Assembly (NCBI RefSeq): GCF_004114375.1
Contig: NZ_CP034692.1
Coordinates: 682,001 to 746,000, forward strand
DNA from: Halorubrum sp. BOL3-1
GTDB lineage: Archaea; Halobacteriota; Halobacteria; Halobacteriales; Haloferacaceae
Direction: 5' to 3'
DNA: 64,000 nucleotides
The translations under genes were made by a program, and so were the position numbers. How positions within the stretch are numbered: the stretch's first letter is position 1; each line of letters opens with the position of its first letter. Shown here one piece after another: positions 46,063-53,320 of this stretch. The notes beneath the pieces were generated by a model. That model had not been told where the DNA came from. It ran no database searches and saw only the letters and a list, made by a program, of their open reading frames with translations.

Positions 46063-46864
46063 AACGCCGATCGAGACGCACATCGACAGCGCGCTGACGT
46101 GCGTCAAGCGGGAGCAAACCCACTTCGACGCAGAGCGTCGAGCCTACGAGCGCTTCCGATCAGGAGTCGCGTCGCTGTCGCCACAGTCGCCAGCGGCGCC
46201 CTCGACGAGCCTGTCGGCCGATGGAGCAACCCTCTCTGTCGCAGGCGGATCACGGCCAGACGCGGCGACCACCGACGCCGATTGCGTCCGTAAGCTGTTC
46301 ACCGAGACTGTCCGTCCCCACAGTGTTGCCGATCTCAACACCGAGGAACCGTTGCTCGAAACGATTCGAGAAGAGCTCGGTGATTCTCTCGCGTTCGTCC
46401 TCGCACCCGAAACGGATGCCGACGTAACCCCACAGGTTCAGCGTGCGATCTGTTCGAAGATCCAACAGCGACTGCGAGAAATCACTGCGATGAGTAGCGC
46501 GCTCGATAGGGAGGCTGAGTCGCTCCAAGCGGCTGCCCGCGACTGCCGAAGCGTTACCGGGTGGGTGGAGGATCACAACCAGACCTCGCTTCTTCAATTC
46601 GGATTCTCCGAACTCCAGCGATGCCATGAGCAGCTGTCGGCCCGCCGTGAACGGTGTGATGATCGTCTCCGTGTTCGACAGGAGACCATTCAGGCAACGA
46701 CGAGCAGGGGAGGCAAGACCGGACTCGAACAACGCTCACTCGTAACGTTTCTCTATCAGGAGTTTCCAGTTTCGTACTCCGTCCTGTCAGCGGTAACCCG
46801 TCTCGACGCGCTGTTGGCAGACTGTCAGCGATCTGTTCGCGATCATCTGACCCAGAGGGTATGA
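45965..46864 (+). CDS. DUF7260-like helical protein, start uncertain
   Basis: The credible protein begins near 46055 with VETPIETHIDSALTCVKREQ, then helical EQTHFDAERRAYERFRSGV, a Ser/Ala linker, and REITAMSSALDREAESLQAA. The only in-frame ATG before it, 45965, adds about 30 residues that look like an out-of-frame reading of the previous gene, and no ATG or GTG lies nearer. The start may be non-canonical or a lesion may have removed it. Overlaps the next small gene by 4 nt (ATGA). Confidence 0.6.
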   Translation: MRPRIASRSLFGLSRTRRRSITPAGSSLRRCVETPIETHIDSALTCVKREQTHFDAERRAYERFRSGVASLSPQSPAAPSTSLSADGATLSVAGGSRPDAATTDADCVRKLFTETVRPHSVADLNTEEPLLETIREELGDSLAFVLAPETDADVTPQVQRAICSKIQQRLREITAMSSALDREAESLQAAARDCRSVTGWVEDHNQTSLLQFGFSELQRCHEQLSARRERCDDRLRVRQETIQATTSRGGKTGLEQRSLVTFLYQEFPVSYSVLSAVTRLDALLADCQRSVRDHLTQRV

Positions 46865-47022
46865 CTATGGGTAAAAAATCTCATTCCCAACGTGTTCGGG
46901 TCTGGGCGTGGCTGTACGTCCAACTGTTTGGAACCCCCGAAGATGACGGCGACACTTCCGAAGAGGCTCGCGAAGCGGGACAACGGACGACGGAAGAGAC
47001 CACCGATGGGAAATCCAAATGA
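46861..47022 (+). CDS. 53-residue small protein between DUF7260-like and DtxR genes
   Basis: MTMGKKSHSQRVRVWAWLYV then QLFGTPEDDGDTSEEA and an acidic tail. The start overlaps the previous stop (ATGA at 46861-46864) and its own stop overlaps the DtxR start (47019), so it is translated as part of the operon. Function unknown. The Trp-rich VRVWAWLYVQLFG could be amphipathic. Confidence 0.6.
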   Translation: MTMGKKSHSQRVRVWAWLYVQLFGTPEDDGDTSEEAREAGQRTTEETTDGKSK

Positions 47023-47429
47023 CCGCAGAATCAGAGTACCTCCTCGCCTTGTTCATCGCTGAACAGCAGTCGTCTCCACCGATATCGTCGGGGCAGCTCG
47101 CGACGGCACTCGACCGCTCACAGGCCGCGACGACGGAGATGATCCAGCGGCTTGAGACGGAGGGGCTCGTCGAGTACGAACCGTACGAGAGAGCGAAATT
47201 GACGACCTCGGGCTGTGAGCAGGCGGAGGCGTTACACGAGACCTATGTGACGCTCTCGTGGTTTTTCCGCTCGGTTCTCGACCTCGATACGCACGAACGC
47301 GAGGCGATGCGAATGGCCGGACTGGTCAGTCCGACAGTTGCCGAGCGACTCGCAGAGACGCTCGTTCCGACCGGTGAAAGCTCGAACGAGAGCATGACGC
47401 GTTCACACAATGAGACCAGTGACCCGTAG
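47019..47429 (+). CDS. DtxR/SirR-type metal-dependent repressor
   Basis: A 136-residue regulator. The N-terminal winged helix is YLLALFIAEQQSSPPISSGQ, then ATALDRSQAATTEMIQRLE and the wing LVEYEPYERAKLT. The dimerisation/metal region follows (EQAEALHETYVTLSWFFR, LDTHEREAMRMAGLVSPTV), with His and Glu residues in the DtxR/MntR pattern. There is no C-terminal SH3 domain. Last gene of an operon that begins with its predicted operator at 42603, giving an autoregulatory loop. Fe(II) is the likely effector. Confidence 0.85.
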   Translation: MTAESEYLLALFIAEQQSSPPISSGQLATALDRSQAATTEMIQRLETEGLVEYEPYERAKLTTSGCEQAEALHETYVTLSWFFRSVLDLDTHEREAMRMAGLVSPTVAERLAETLVPTGESSNESMTRSHNETSDP

Positions 47430-47460
47430 GTCACGAGCGCGTCCGAATCCGAACTGTTTT

Positions 47461-47479
47461 ATTTTAGGTTTACCTAAAT
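47461..47479. promoter_or_regulatory. DtxR-type operator before the amphi-Trp operon
   Basis: TTTAGGTTTACCTAAA (within 47461-47479) is a palindrome of the TTAGG-N4-CCTAA type, 6 bp before the ATG at 47486 and overlapping a TATA-like TTTTATTTTA. It is the third strong copy of the site in this region. Confidence 0.75.
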
Positions 47480-47485
47480 GTGTGT

Positions 47486-47653
47486 ATGTCAACGGGTAGG
47501 AAGTCGGAAGCGGGGCGAGCCGTCGAGTCGGCCTCCGAGGATCAGCCGGAGCTTGCCGTCTGTGAGAGCCGTCCCGGCAAGGCGGTGTTCATCGAATCAG
47601 AGAACAGCGACGGCTGGATCGCGATCGACGAGCCCGTTGAGGTGACCACATAA
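47486..47653 (+). CDS. 55-residue haloarchaeal small protein (DUF7331-like)
   Basis: MSTGRKSEAGRAVESASEDQ leads to a compact beta segment, CESRPGKAVFIESENSDGW then IAIDEPVEVTT. It resembles a small haloarchaeal family I recall as DUF7331. The stop touches the next start (TAAATG). Under the iron-type operator at 47461. Confidence 0.6.
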   Translation: MSTGRKSEAGRAVESASEDQPELAVCESRPGKAVFIESENSDGWIAIDEPVEVTT

Positions 47654-47938
47654 ATGACCGACGCCGACGACGAGCGATCGACGATTCGGTCGGGACGGAA
47701 TTTCGAGGAGACGTATCGACTGGACGCGAGCGAGGCGGGCGAGTTCCTGATCGCGCTCGGCGAACAGCTCCGCGACGACGACGAACTGACGATCGCCGGC
47801 GACGACTGGGAGCTACCCTTCGCGTTCGGGGAGCCAGTCGAACTGGAAGTGGAATACGAGGGCGTCGACGAGCCGGAACTCGAAATCGAGCTCGAACTCC
47901 CGGGGCGGACCGACGAAAGCGGCCCCGAAATCAAATAG
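47654..47938 (+). CDS. amphi-Trp domain protein
   Basis: A 94-residue acidic protein. YRLDASEAGEFLIALGEQL is the helix and LTIAGDDWELPFAFGEPVEL with EVEYEGVDEPELEIELEL the amphipathic strands with the conserved Trp of the amphi-Trp (TIGR04354-like) domain. Function is unknown; members are often near iron or oxidative-stress genes. It runs convergently into dpsA, its stop ending 2 bp before that of dpsA. Confidence 0.8.
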   Translation: MTDADDERSTIRSGRNFEETYRLDASEAGEFLIALGEQLRDDDELTIAGDDWELPFAFGEPVELEVEYEGVDEPELEIELELPGRTDESGPEIK

Positions 47939-47939
47939 T

Positions 47940-48490
47940 CTACTGAGTCGCCGATTCGAGCACGAGCGTGTCGTCTTCGAGGTAGTGCTCGATGTGGTGA
48001 GCGTGTTCTTCGAGCGTTTCGAGCTGTTCACGAAGTATTTTTTTTCGGTCGCGTAGTCCCCGAGGTTCCCGGCCAGTTCGACGTGTTCGCGGTAGCTCTC
48101 GATGATGTCGCCCATCACTTCGAGGTCGTTCGACAGCGACGTCCTGATGTCGTAGACGTTCTCGTCTTCGACCTCGACGGTCGCGCGTTCCGCGAGCGTG
48201 GTCATGTTCCCATGCGGGACGCCGCCGAGCGCCTGGAGCCGCTCCGCGAGCCCGTCGGCCGCGTCTTCGACGTCCTCGTAGACCTCTTGTAGGAACACGT
48301 GGATCTCGAGGAACTCTGCGCCTTCGACGTTCCAGTGGTGTTTGTGGACCTGGTGGTAGAGGGAGTACGCGTTCGCGAGGTCCGCGTTCAACGCCTCAAC
48401 GATCTGTTCGGCTTTGCCCGTGTCGAGTCGGAGCGCGTTCTCTTCGACGGTGCCCGGCTCCTGTCGGATGGTCTTCCGTGTATTCATCAC
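47940..48490 (-). pseudogene. dpsA: DpsA ferritin-like protein, frameshift at poly-A
   Basis: DNA-protection/ferritin-like protein that oxidises and stores iron. LYHQVHKHHWNVEGAEFLEI holds the ferroxidase ligands, and VFLQEVYEDVEDAADGLAER the second helix; SLSNDLEVMGDIIESYREHV follows. The frame breaks in a run of eight A (T on the plus strand, about 48037-48044) after DYATEK. In another frame the C-terminus continues LREQLETLEEHAHHIEHYLE and DDTLVLESATQ to a TAG at 47940-47942. Two fewer, or one more, A would restore it. Sequencing error is likely because the rest is pristine. Confidence 0.82.
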
Positions 48491-48841
48491 ATTACAAATA
48501 AGGTCCCCCGGCTACTTCAAAATTCTTAATTAACAAATAATTTTTTGGAATATCTAAAATAGATTTCGTATTTGTCTCGGCGTACATCAGTGAATATAGG
48601 GACGGCCTCGATGAATTATTTATCAGAAGAGATATATTGAAATGGTTTCTGACGCGGTAGCGGATCGCGTTGTAGTACTCCCATGCTTTCTTTTAGCGTT
48701 TGAGTGGCAATTTTGAGCCATTTTCGAGGATGTTCTGAGTCGTCTGGTTTCCTCGATGTAAAGCTGAAAACTGACTCTATATATCTATCAAGTAAAACGA
48801 AGTAGAAAAGAAGGCACGCATCAGAGCTGTCCTCCGATTTG
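48491..48841. other. intergenic region with no recognised gene
   Basis: AT-rich up to about 48640, then a minus-strand stretch (about 48616-48820) that reads as FYFVLLDRYIESVFSF and later LKIATQTLKESMG without start or known family. It may be debris from an insertion that truncated the gene ending at 48919. Confidence 0.35.
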
Positions 48842-48919
48842 TGTGGCGACGACGGCCCCGAAGGTGCGGATGAGACCGCGTCGGAGTCCGTCCACATCAC
48901 GGGGGTGTCGGACCGATGA
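48842..48919 (+). pseudogene. 3' fragment of the gene upstream of nosY
   Basis: An open stretch DDGPEGADETASESVHITGV followed by SDR and TGA (48917-48919) overlaps the nosY start as ATGA. In nos clusters the ATPase gene nosF precedes nosY, so this is probably its last ~25 codons; the rest is missing, so the breakpoint is near 48840. Confidence 0.5.
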
Positions 48920-49780
48920 GTCGGTTGCTCGCGGATATCGGGACCGTGTTCCGTCGCGAACTGGTAACCGTTCGACGGACTCCCGGCTATGCCGTCCTCG
49001 CGGCCGGACTTCTCGTCGTGCTCGGCGGACTCGTCACGGTCGGCGGCGGCGGGGGGACCGGGTTCGTGCCGGCAGTCGTTGAGCTTCTTCTCCCGACAGA
49101 GATACTCGTCCCGCTTCTCGCGATAGTGCTCGGGTACCGTGCGCTGCTCACCGACGCTGCGAGCGGCGAGTTCGCCGTGATCCGGACCTATCCCGTGAGT
49201 ACCGTCGGCTACGTTCTCGGTGTGTTGCTGGCGCGGACTGTCGCACTCGTGGCGATCGTCGGCCTCCCCTTCGCACTCGTCGGGTTGTACGTCTGGCTGA
49301 CTGCGGCGCCGGACACGGGGATCTTCGCGACGCACAGCGGGGGAGACTCGCCGCTTCTGTTCGTGCGGTTCCTCGCGTTCGTCCTCCTCTTCGGGACCGC
49401 GTACCTGTCGCCGTCGGCGGCGGTCTCGGCGCTGGCGTCGAGCCGACGGAGCGCGATCGCGCTCGGTCTCCTCGCACTGCTCGCCGGCGTCCTCGGCGGT
49501 GACCTCGCGGTCCTCCGGTCGCTGGCGGGCAGTATGTCTCCGGACAGTATCGCCGGATCACTCGCGCTGACGCCGAACGGAGCCTTTCGCGGGCTGGTCT
49601 TGGAACACGTTATCGGCGTCGCCTTCACACCTGACGGCATTCGTTCAAACCGGTCGCGCGGTCGGCTCACTCGTCGGCTGGATCCTCGCCGGGATCGCGG
49701 TCGCTGTCGCGACGCTCACGTACGCCGCTCGGGTCGACGTCGTCGTTGAGCGGGCCCGGGAGCGGTTCGGAGAATACTGA
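48916..49780 (+). pseudogene. nosY: NosY-type ABC-2 permease with C-terminal frameshift (copy 2)
   Basis: A membrane permease of the NosDFY export complex type. The N-terminal VFRRELVTVRRTPGYAVLAA precedes six helices (AVVELLLPTEILVPLLAIV, LGVLLARTVALVAIVGLPFA, AIALGLLALLAGVLGG). The frame breaks near 49638: compared with the ruined copy at 12760-13576, two bases are missing after TPDG. In the other frame the end is FVQTGRAVGSLVGWILAGIA and VVVERARERFGEY, stopping at 49780. Only the last ~46 residues are affected. Confidence 0.82.
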
Positions 49781-49821
49781 GACGAAATTCTATTTCCGGT
49801 CGCTTCGGCAGATATCGCTTT

Positions 49822-50175
49822 TCAATCCGAGACGGTGTCGTTCCCGACCGATCCCGGCGCATGTGTGTACACCGTGTAGAGAATGATCGCTGCGATCAAA
49901 AAATCGAGACCATGTCCGAGGAAGTGGTGGACCGGCATCGGCACGATACCGAGAATCGTTCCAGTGCCCACAATCGATCGGAACAAGAGCATGCTGACCG
50001 CGACGGCGATCAGCCGGTACTGTGCCCCTTGACGACGACGATACGCGACGACGCTGACGACGAAGAGGATACCCGTACCCATTCCGGCGACGAGTGCAGC
50101 CGCGAGCAGCAGTAGCGACCCCTCTACGGACCACCCGTCGATCGCGGACAACAGGAGGGCGATTGGCTGCGTCAC
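49822..50175 (-). CDS. small membrane protein, DUF7521-like (copy 2)
   Basis: A 117-residue protein, the same length as copy 1 at 13626 and highly similar (RSIVGTGTILGIVPMPVHHF versus RSVVGAGTILGIVPMPVHHF). Three to four helices, starting with ATG 50175. Divergent from the regulator at 50340 with 164 bp between, the same arrangement as in copy 1. Confidence 0.75.
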   Translation of the reverse strand: MTQPIALLLSAIDGWSVEGSLLLLAAALVAGMGTGILFVVSVVAYRRRQGAQYRLIAVAVSMLLFRSIVGTGTILGIVPMPVHHFLGHGLDFLIAAIILYTVYTHAPGSVGNDTVSD

Positions 50176-50339
50176 AACAGGCTTTGAACGGGGACGAATA
50201 AGAAAACGACCCTTCGACCGGGGCTCCTGTGTAGTTTGGGACCGGTTTGTCGGCTAATCCCGCGATTTCGTCCGTTCCCAAGCAGAAATAACGAACGCAC
50301 ACGTTTTACTCGGGTAACGGTTATGTCGGCTGACCGCAA

Positions 50340-50843
50340 ATGCCGGACACCCGGACTCAGATCCGACGCCACGTTCGTGACACACCCGGTGTCCACTTCA
50401 ACCAGGTCGGCCGAGACCTCGATATCGCGACGGGGCAGGTACAGTACCACCTGCGGCGTCTGGTTCGCGACGACGAACTCGCCGTCGAGCGGGTCGGCGG
50501 CCGCACACACTACTTCGACCCGTCGTTCGATCCGTGGGAACGACGGGTTCTCGCGTTCCTCAGACGTGAGACCGCCCGCGGGATCCTCGTCCGGATTCAT
50601 GCCGGCGGCCCGAAGCGACCGAAAACGCTCGCGGGCGACCTCGACCTCGCACGAAGTACGATCTCGTGGCACGTCTCGACACTCGTCGAAAACGGGATCG
50701 TCGAGAAGTCCGAGGATCGGCCGATGACACTCGCATTGAGCCGTCCGAACCGCACGGTCGAACTTCTAGAACTAGTGTCGCCGTCGCTGCCGGATCGGCT
50801 CGTCGATCGGTTCGTCCGGACCGTCGACGAACTCCTTGAGTGA
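50340..50843 (+). CDS. double winged-helix regulator (copy 2)
   Basis: A 167-residue regulator, sister of 14142-14660. The first 60 residues are almost identical, including HFNQVGRDLDIATGQVQYHL, so both probably bind the same DNA. The second domain differs more (STISWHVSTLVENGIVEKSE). Its targets likely include the neighbouring membrane-protein gene. Confidence 0.85.
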   Translation: MPDTRTQIRRHVRDTPGVHFNQVGRDLDIATGQVQYHLRRLVRDDELAVERVGGRTHYFDPSFDPWERRVLAFLRRETARGILVRIHAGGPKRPKTLAGDLDLARSTISWHVSTLVENGIVEKSEDRPMTLALSRPNRTVELLELVSPSLPDRLVDRFVRTVDELLE

Positions 50844-50946
50844 CCACCGCCTCAGCAAGTCGAACACACTGGCAGATCGGACGCTGGAACACGCATTCGA
50901 GGACCACACCAGATACCTCCAGTCCTCAGATCTACCACGGGAGAGT

Positions 50947-51868
50947 ATGGACCGACGAACGTTTTGTAAATCGACCGGAGCAATATGTGCATTCGTCTTT
51001 AATTAAGCCTGATAGTAATATCTACTTGTAGTATTATGCCTAGTAGTATTTGAAAGCACTAATTGAACGAACCAGATACCGTACCCACCGAAACCAAGCA
51101 ATAAAGCAACCCTAGAAACACGGTTTTTCTCGCCGTAGCGGGAGTAAATCGACAGAATTCGAGTAGAAACTGGGCCTAGATAGTATTACTGAGAGTATTA
51201 ACTAAAGACGGATGGCAATAGGTGTAACCATCGGTACCGCCGGTTGTCTGGGTGTGCCTGGTGACGAAGGTGCTGAAGGAACTATTCTCGGTGCTCCAGA
51301 ACGGGACCTAAGCGAGGCCGTTTACCCGAGCTACGGCGATGAGATGCCACATTTCACCGTCCCGGACCCGATCACGAATGAAGAGATATCAATTAGTGAG
51401 TATGAAAGTGAACGGGCCATCCTATGGACATCGTTCTATACGAACTGCCCGGACGGGGTGTGTCCCGCACTTATCCTCCGGCTTCGTCGCACATAACAAG
51501 CTGCTACTGAAGAGGAATACGGTGACGAGGCAGCATTCCTCGCGCAGACGTTCGATCCCGAGCGCGACACCGCCGAAACGCTCCGTGAGTACGCCGGCCA
51601 GCGAGGAGTGAGCCTCGATGCGAGCAATTGGCACTTCCTTCGCCCGGATAGCTACGAACGGGGCTAGGAACTGTTAGACGAGCATTTTGGACTCGTGATC
51701 GAGAAGGCGCCGGCCGATCAGTACGAGAATCTTGAGTACCCGTTCCCGCACTACGGGTTGATTCTCCTCGCAAATAAGCAGGGGATCGTCGAGCGCGCGT
51801 ACCCGAGAGGGCCGAAAACGGACATCGAACGGCTCGTGAACGATGTCGAACGGGTTGCCACGGTATGA
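50947..51868 (+). pseudogene. SCO1-like gene broken by an insertion and point lesions (copy 2)
   Basis: The signal start MDRRTFCKSTGAICAF (50947-50993) is interrupted by the 217-bp element at 50994-51210. It resumes at AIGVTIGTAGCLGVPGD and ILGAPERDLSEAVYPSYGDE. The Cu motif is NCPDGVC, C-x4-C rather than the usual C-x3-C. A frameshift near 51490 and an in-frame TAG at about 51665 follow. The remaining TFDPERDTAETLREYAG, SNWHFLRPDSYERG and PHYGLILLANKQGIVERAYP show the SCO fold. The intact paralogue is at 14749. Confidence 0.8.
50994..51210. mobile_element. 217-bp AT-rich element with imperfect inverted ends (MITE-like)
   Basis: CGTCTTTAATTAA at the left end faces TTAACTAAAGACG at the right end (12 of 13 matching in inverted orientation), with further matching GTAATA segments inside. 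No coding capacity. It sits within the signal-peptide codons of the SCO1-like gene. I could not identify a target duplication, so exact borders may be off by a few bases. Confidence 0.6.
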
Positions 51869-52078
51869 AGCGCCGGTATAGCGTGCTCGGTCCGGTGTCT
51901 TTTGTGTGGGAGGGTATGTGCTGGTAGGAGCGGGCTGTGTCGTGCCCGTCTTCCTCACAGTCGTTGCCCGTGCTGCCACCCTGACTCGCGTATTGGCTTG
52001 TATCGTCTGGTACGAGCCACGATGATTGGGACAGCGTAGACAACAATCCTTAATAAATAAGAGACGTTGTGTTGTTAT

Positions 52079-52507
52079 ATGAGCGTCGTCAGCGTCTCAA
52101 TGCCGGAAGAGTTGCTCGAGCGACTCGACCAATTCGCAGATGATCACGGGTATACCGGCCGCAGCGAGGTGGTCCGTGAGGGGAGTCGGAATTTGCTCGG
52201 CGAGTTTGAGGATAAGAAACTCGAGAGTCGCGACTTGATGGGCGTTGTTACAGTCCTTTTCGATTACGAGACAACAAGTGTCGAGGAGAAAATGATGCAC
52301 CTCCGCCACGAGCACGAAGACATCGTCGCCTCGAACTTCCACAGCCACGTGGGCGGTCACCACTGTATGGAGCTGTTCGTATTGGAAGGATCGCTCGAAG
52401 ATATTTCGACGTTCGTAGGGAAGATCCGTGCGACGAGAGACACGCTTACAATCGACTACTCCGTGTCACCAGTAGATGACTTCGGTCCGCTGGCAGATAT
52501 GAACTGA
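52079..52507 (+). CDS. nikR: NikR-type nickel-responsive regulator (copy 2)
   Basis: A 142-residue regulator almost identical to the gene at 15627; I count six substitutions (I17L, G50S, E52D, and three near the end). All four Ni ligands (H77, H88, H90, C96) and the DNA-contacting N-terminal strand are the same, so both should recognise the same operators. ATG 52079 matches the other copy; four in-frame codons upstream are unlikely to be used. Confidence 0.92.
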   Translation: MSVVSVSMPEELLERLDQFADDHGYTGRSEVVREGSRNLLGEFEDKKLESRDLMGVVTVLFDYETTSVEEKMMHLRHEHEDIVASNFHSHVGGHHCMELFVLEGSLEDISTFVGKIRATRDTLTIDYSVSPVDDFGPLADMN

Positions 52508-52769
52508 TTCCGTCTTGTACTTCTCGTAGAACCTGTGTCGGCTCCGGCAACATCTACACTTAGGCACCTCGTATATTACCTGTCTGTTCTCAGACCACAG
52601 AAATTATTATAATTTACTTTCATTTGTTAATACGGAGAGAGTTTCATAGAACGCTTCACAAGATGTTGTTTTCGCTATTTTTAACCGAGTCACCCGGTAG
52701 AATGAATTGCTTGTCGGACGGTTGTTTCGTGACTGATGTTAGTGATGAGAATAGAGTCGATGCTGGCGC
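52508..52769. other. AT-rich intergenic region, no gene seen
   Basis: Low-GC spacer between the second NikR gene and the GC-rich hairpin block. Several short AT runs (TTATTATAATTTAC near 52602) but no frame or RNA I recognise. This is the likely right-hand boundary of the metal island. Confidence 0.4.
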
Positions 52770-53245
52770 GGTGAACACGGCCGAAGCCCCGGTCGCGAGG
52801 ACTCGGGCGCCTCGCTGTGCGCCTCGCTCAGTCGCTCTGCTCCTTCGCTGCGGTGTCGCCGACGGCGAAGCCGCCGGCTGCCCGTGGCGCGTCGCGCTAC
52901 TTACTTCGGCGTGCTTCGCCCTCGCGACTGCCCCTTCGAGTCCCGGCCCTCCGGAAGACGACCCTGCTCGCTTCGCTGCGCGGGCTGGGACTTCCGTGCT
53001 CCCGCTCGCTTCGTCGCCGGCGTCCACGCCGGCTGCTCGTGGCGCGGAGCGCCACGCTGCTCGCGGGAACGCCAGCAACCGCACCTCACGCCTCCCCAGC
53101 CTCGTCGCTCGCTGCTCGCGGCTTCGCCGCTCGCGTCGAGGTGCTCGCTTCGCTTACACCTCGCACCGCTCGCGACTCCCTCGCACGCGCTCCTCGCGCC
53201 CTGTCGGGCGCTCGGAGGCGCGCGCCACCGCACCGATCCAGCAGA
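52770..53245. repeat. GC-rich block dense in short CTTCG-loop hairpins
   Basis: About 475 bases built of short inverted repeats around CTTCG, such as GCGGCTTCGCCGC, CGCTTCGCTGCG and CGCTCGCTTCGTCGC. Long frames are open on both strands here but their translations are Arg/Ser/Ala-rich and lack the acidic bias of real haloarchaeal proteins. In RNA the units would fold as stable UUCG-type tetraloop stems. It lies downstream of purA (convergent side), so it might affect termination or mRNA ends. Confidence 0.6.
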
Positions 53246-53320
53246 TCGACCGCTCCGTCATCTGTACTGAACGATTCCCTCACGACACGAGGATACCGAA
53301 TATTCAGTAACGCCCCCGTC

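Noticed and set aside
48037-48044. Programmed frameshifting in dpsA at A8
   Set aside because: No stimulatory structure or family precedent; a simple sequencing or replication slip is more likely.
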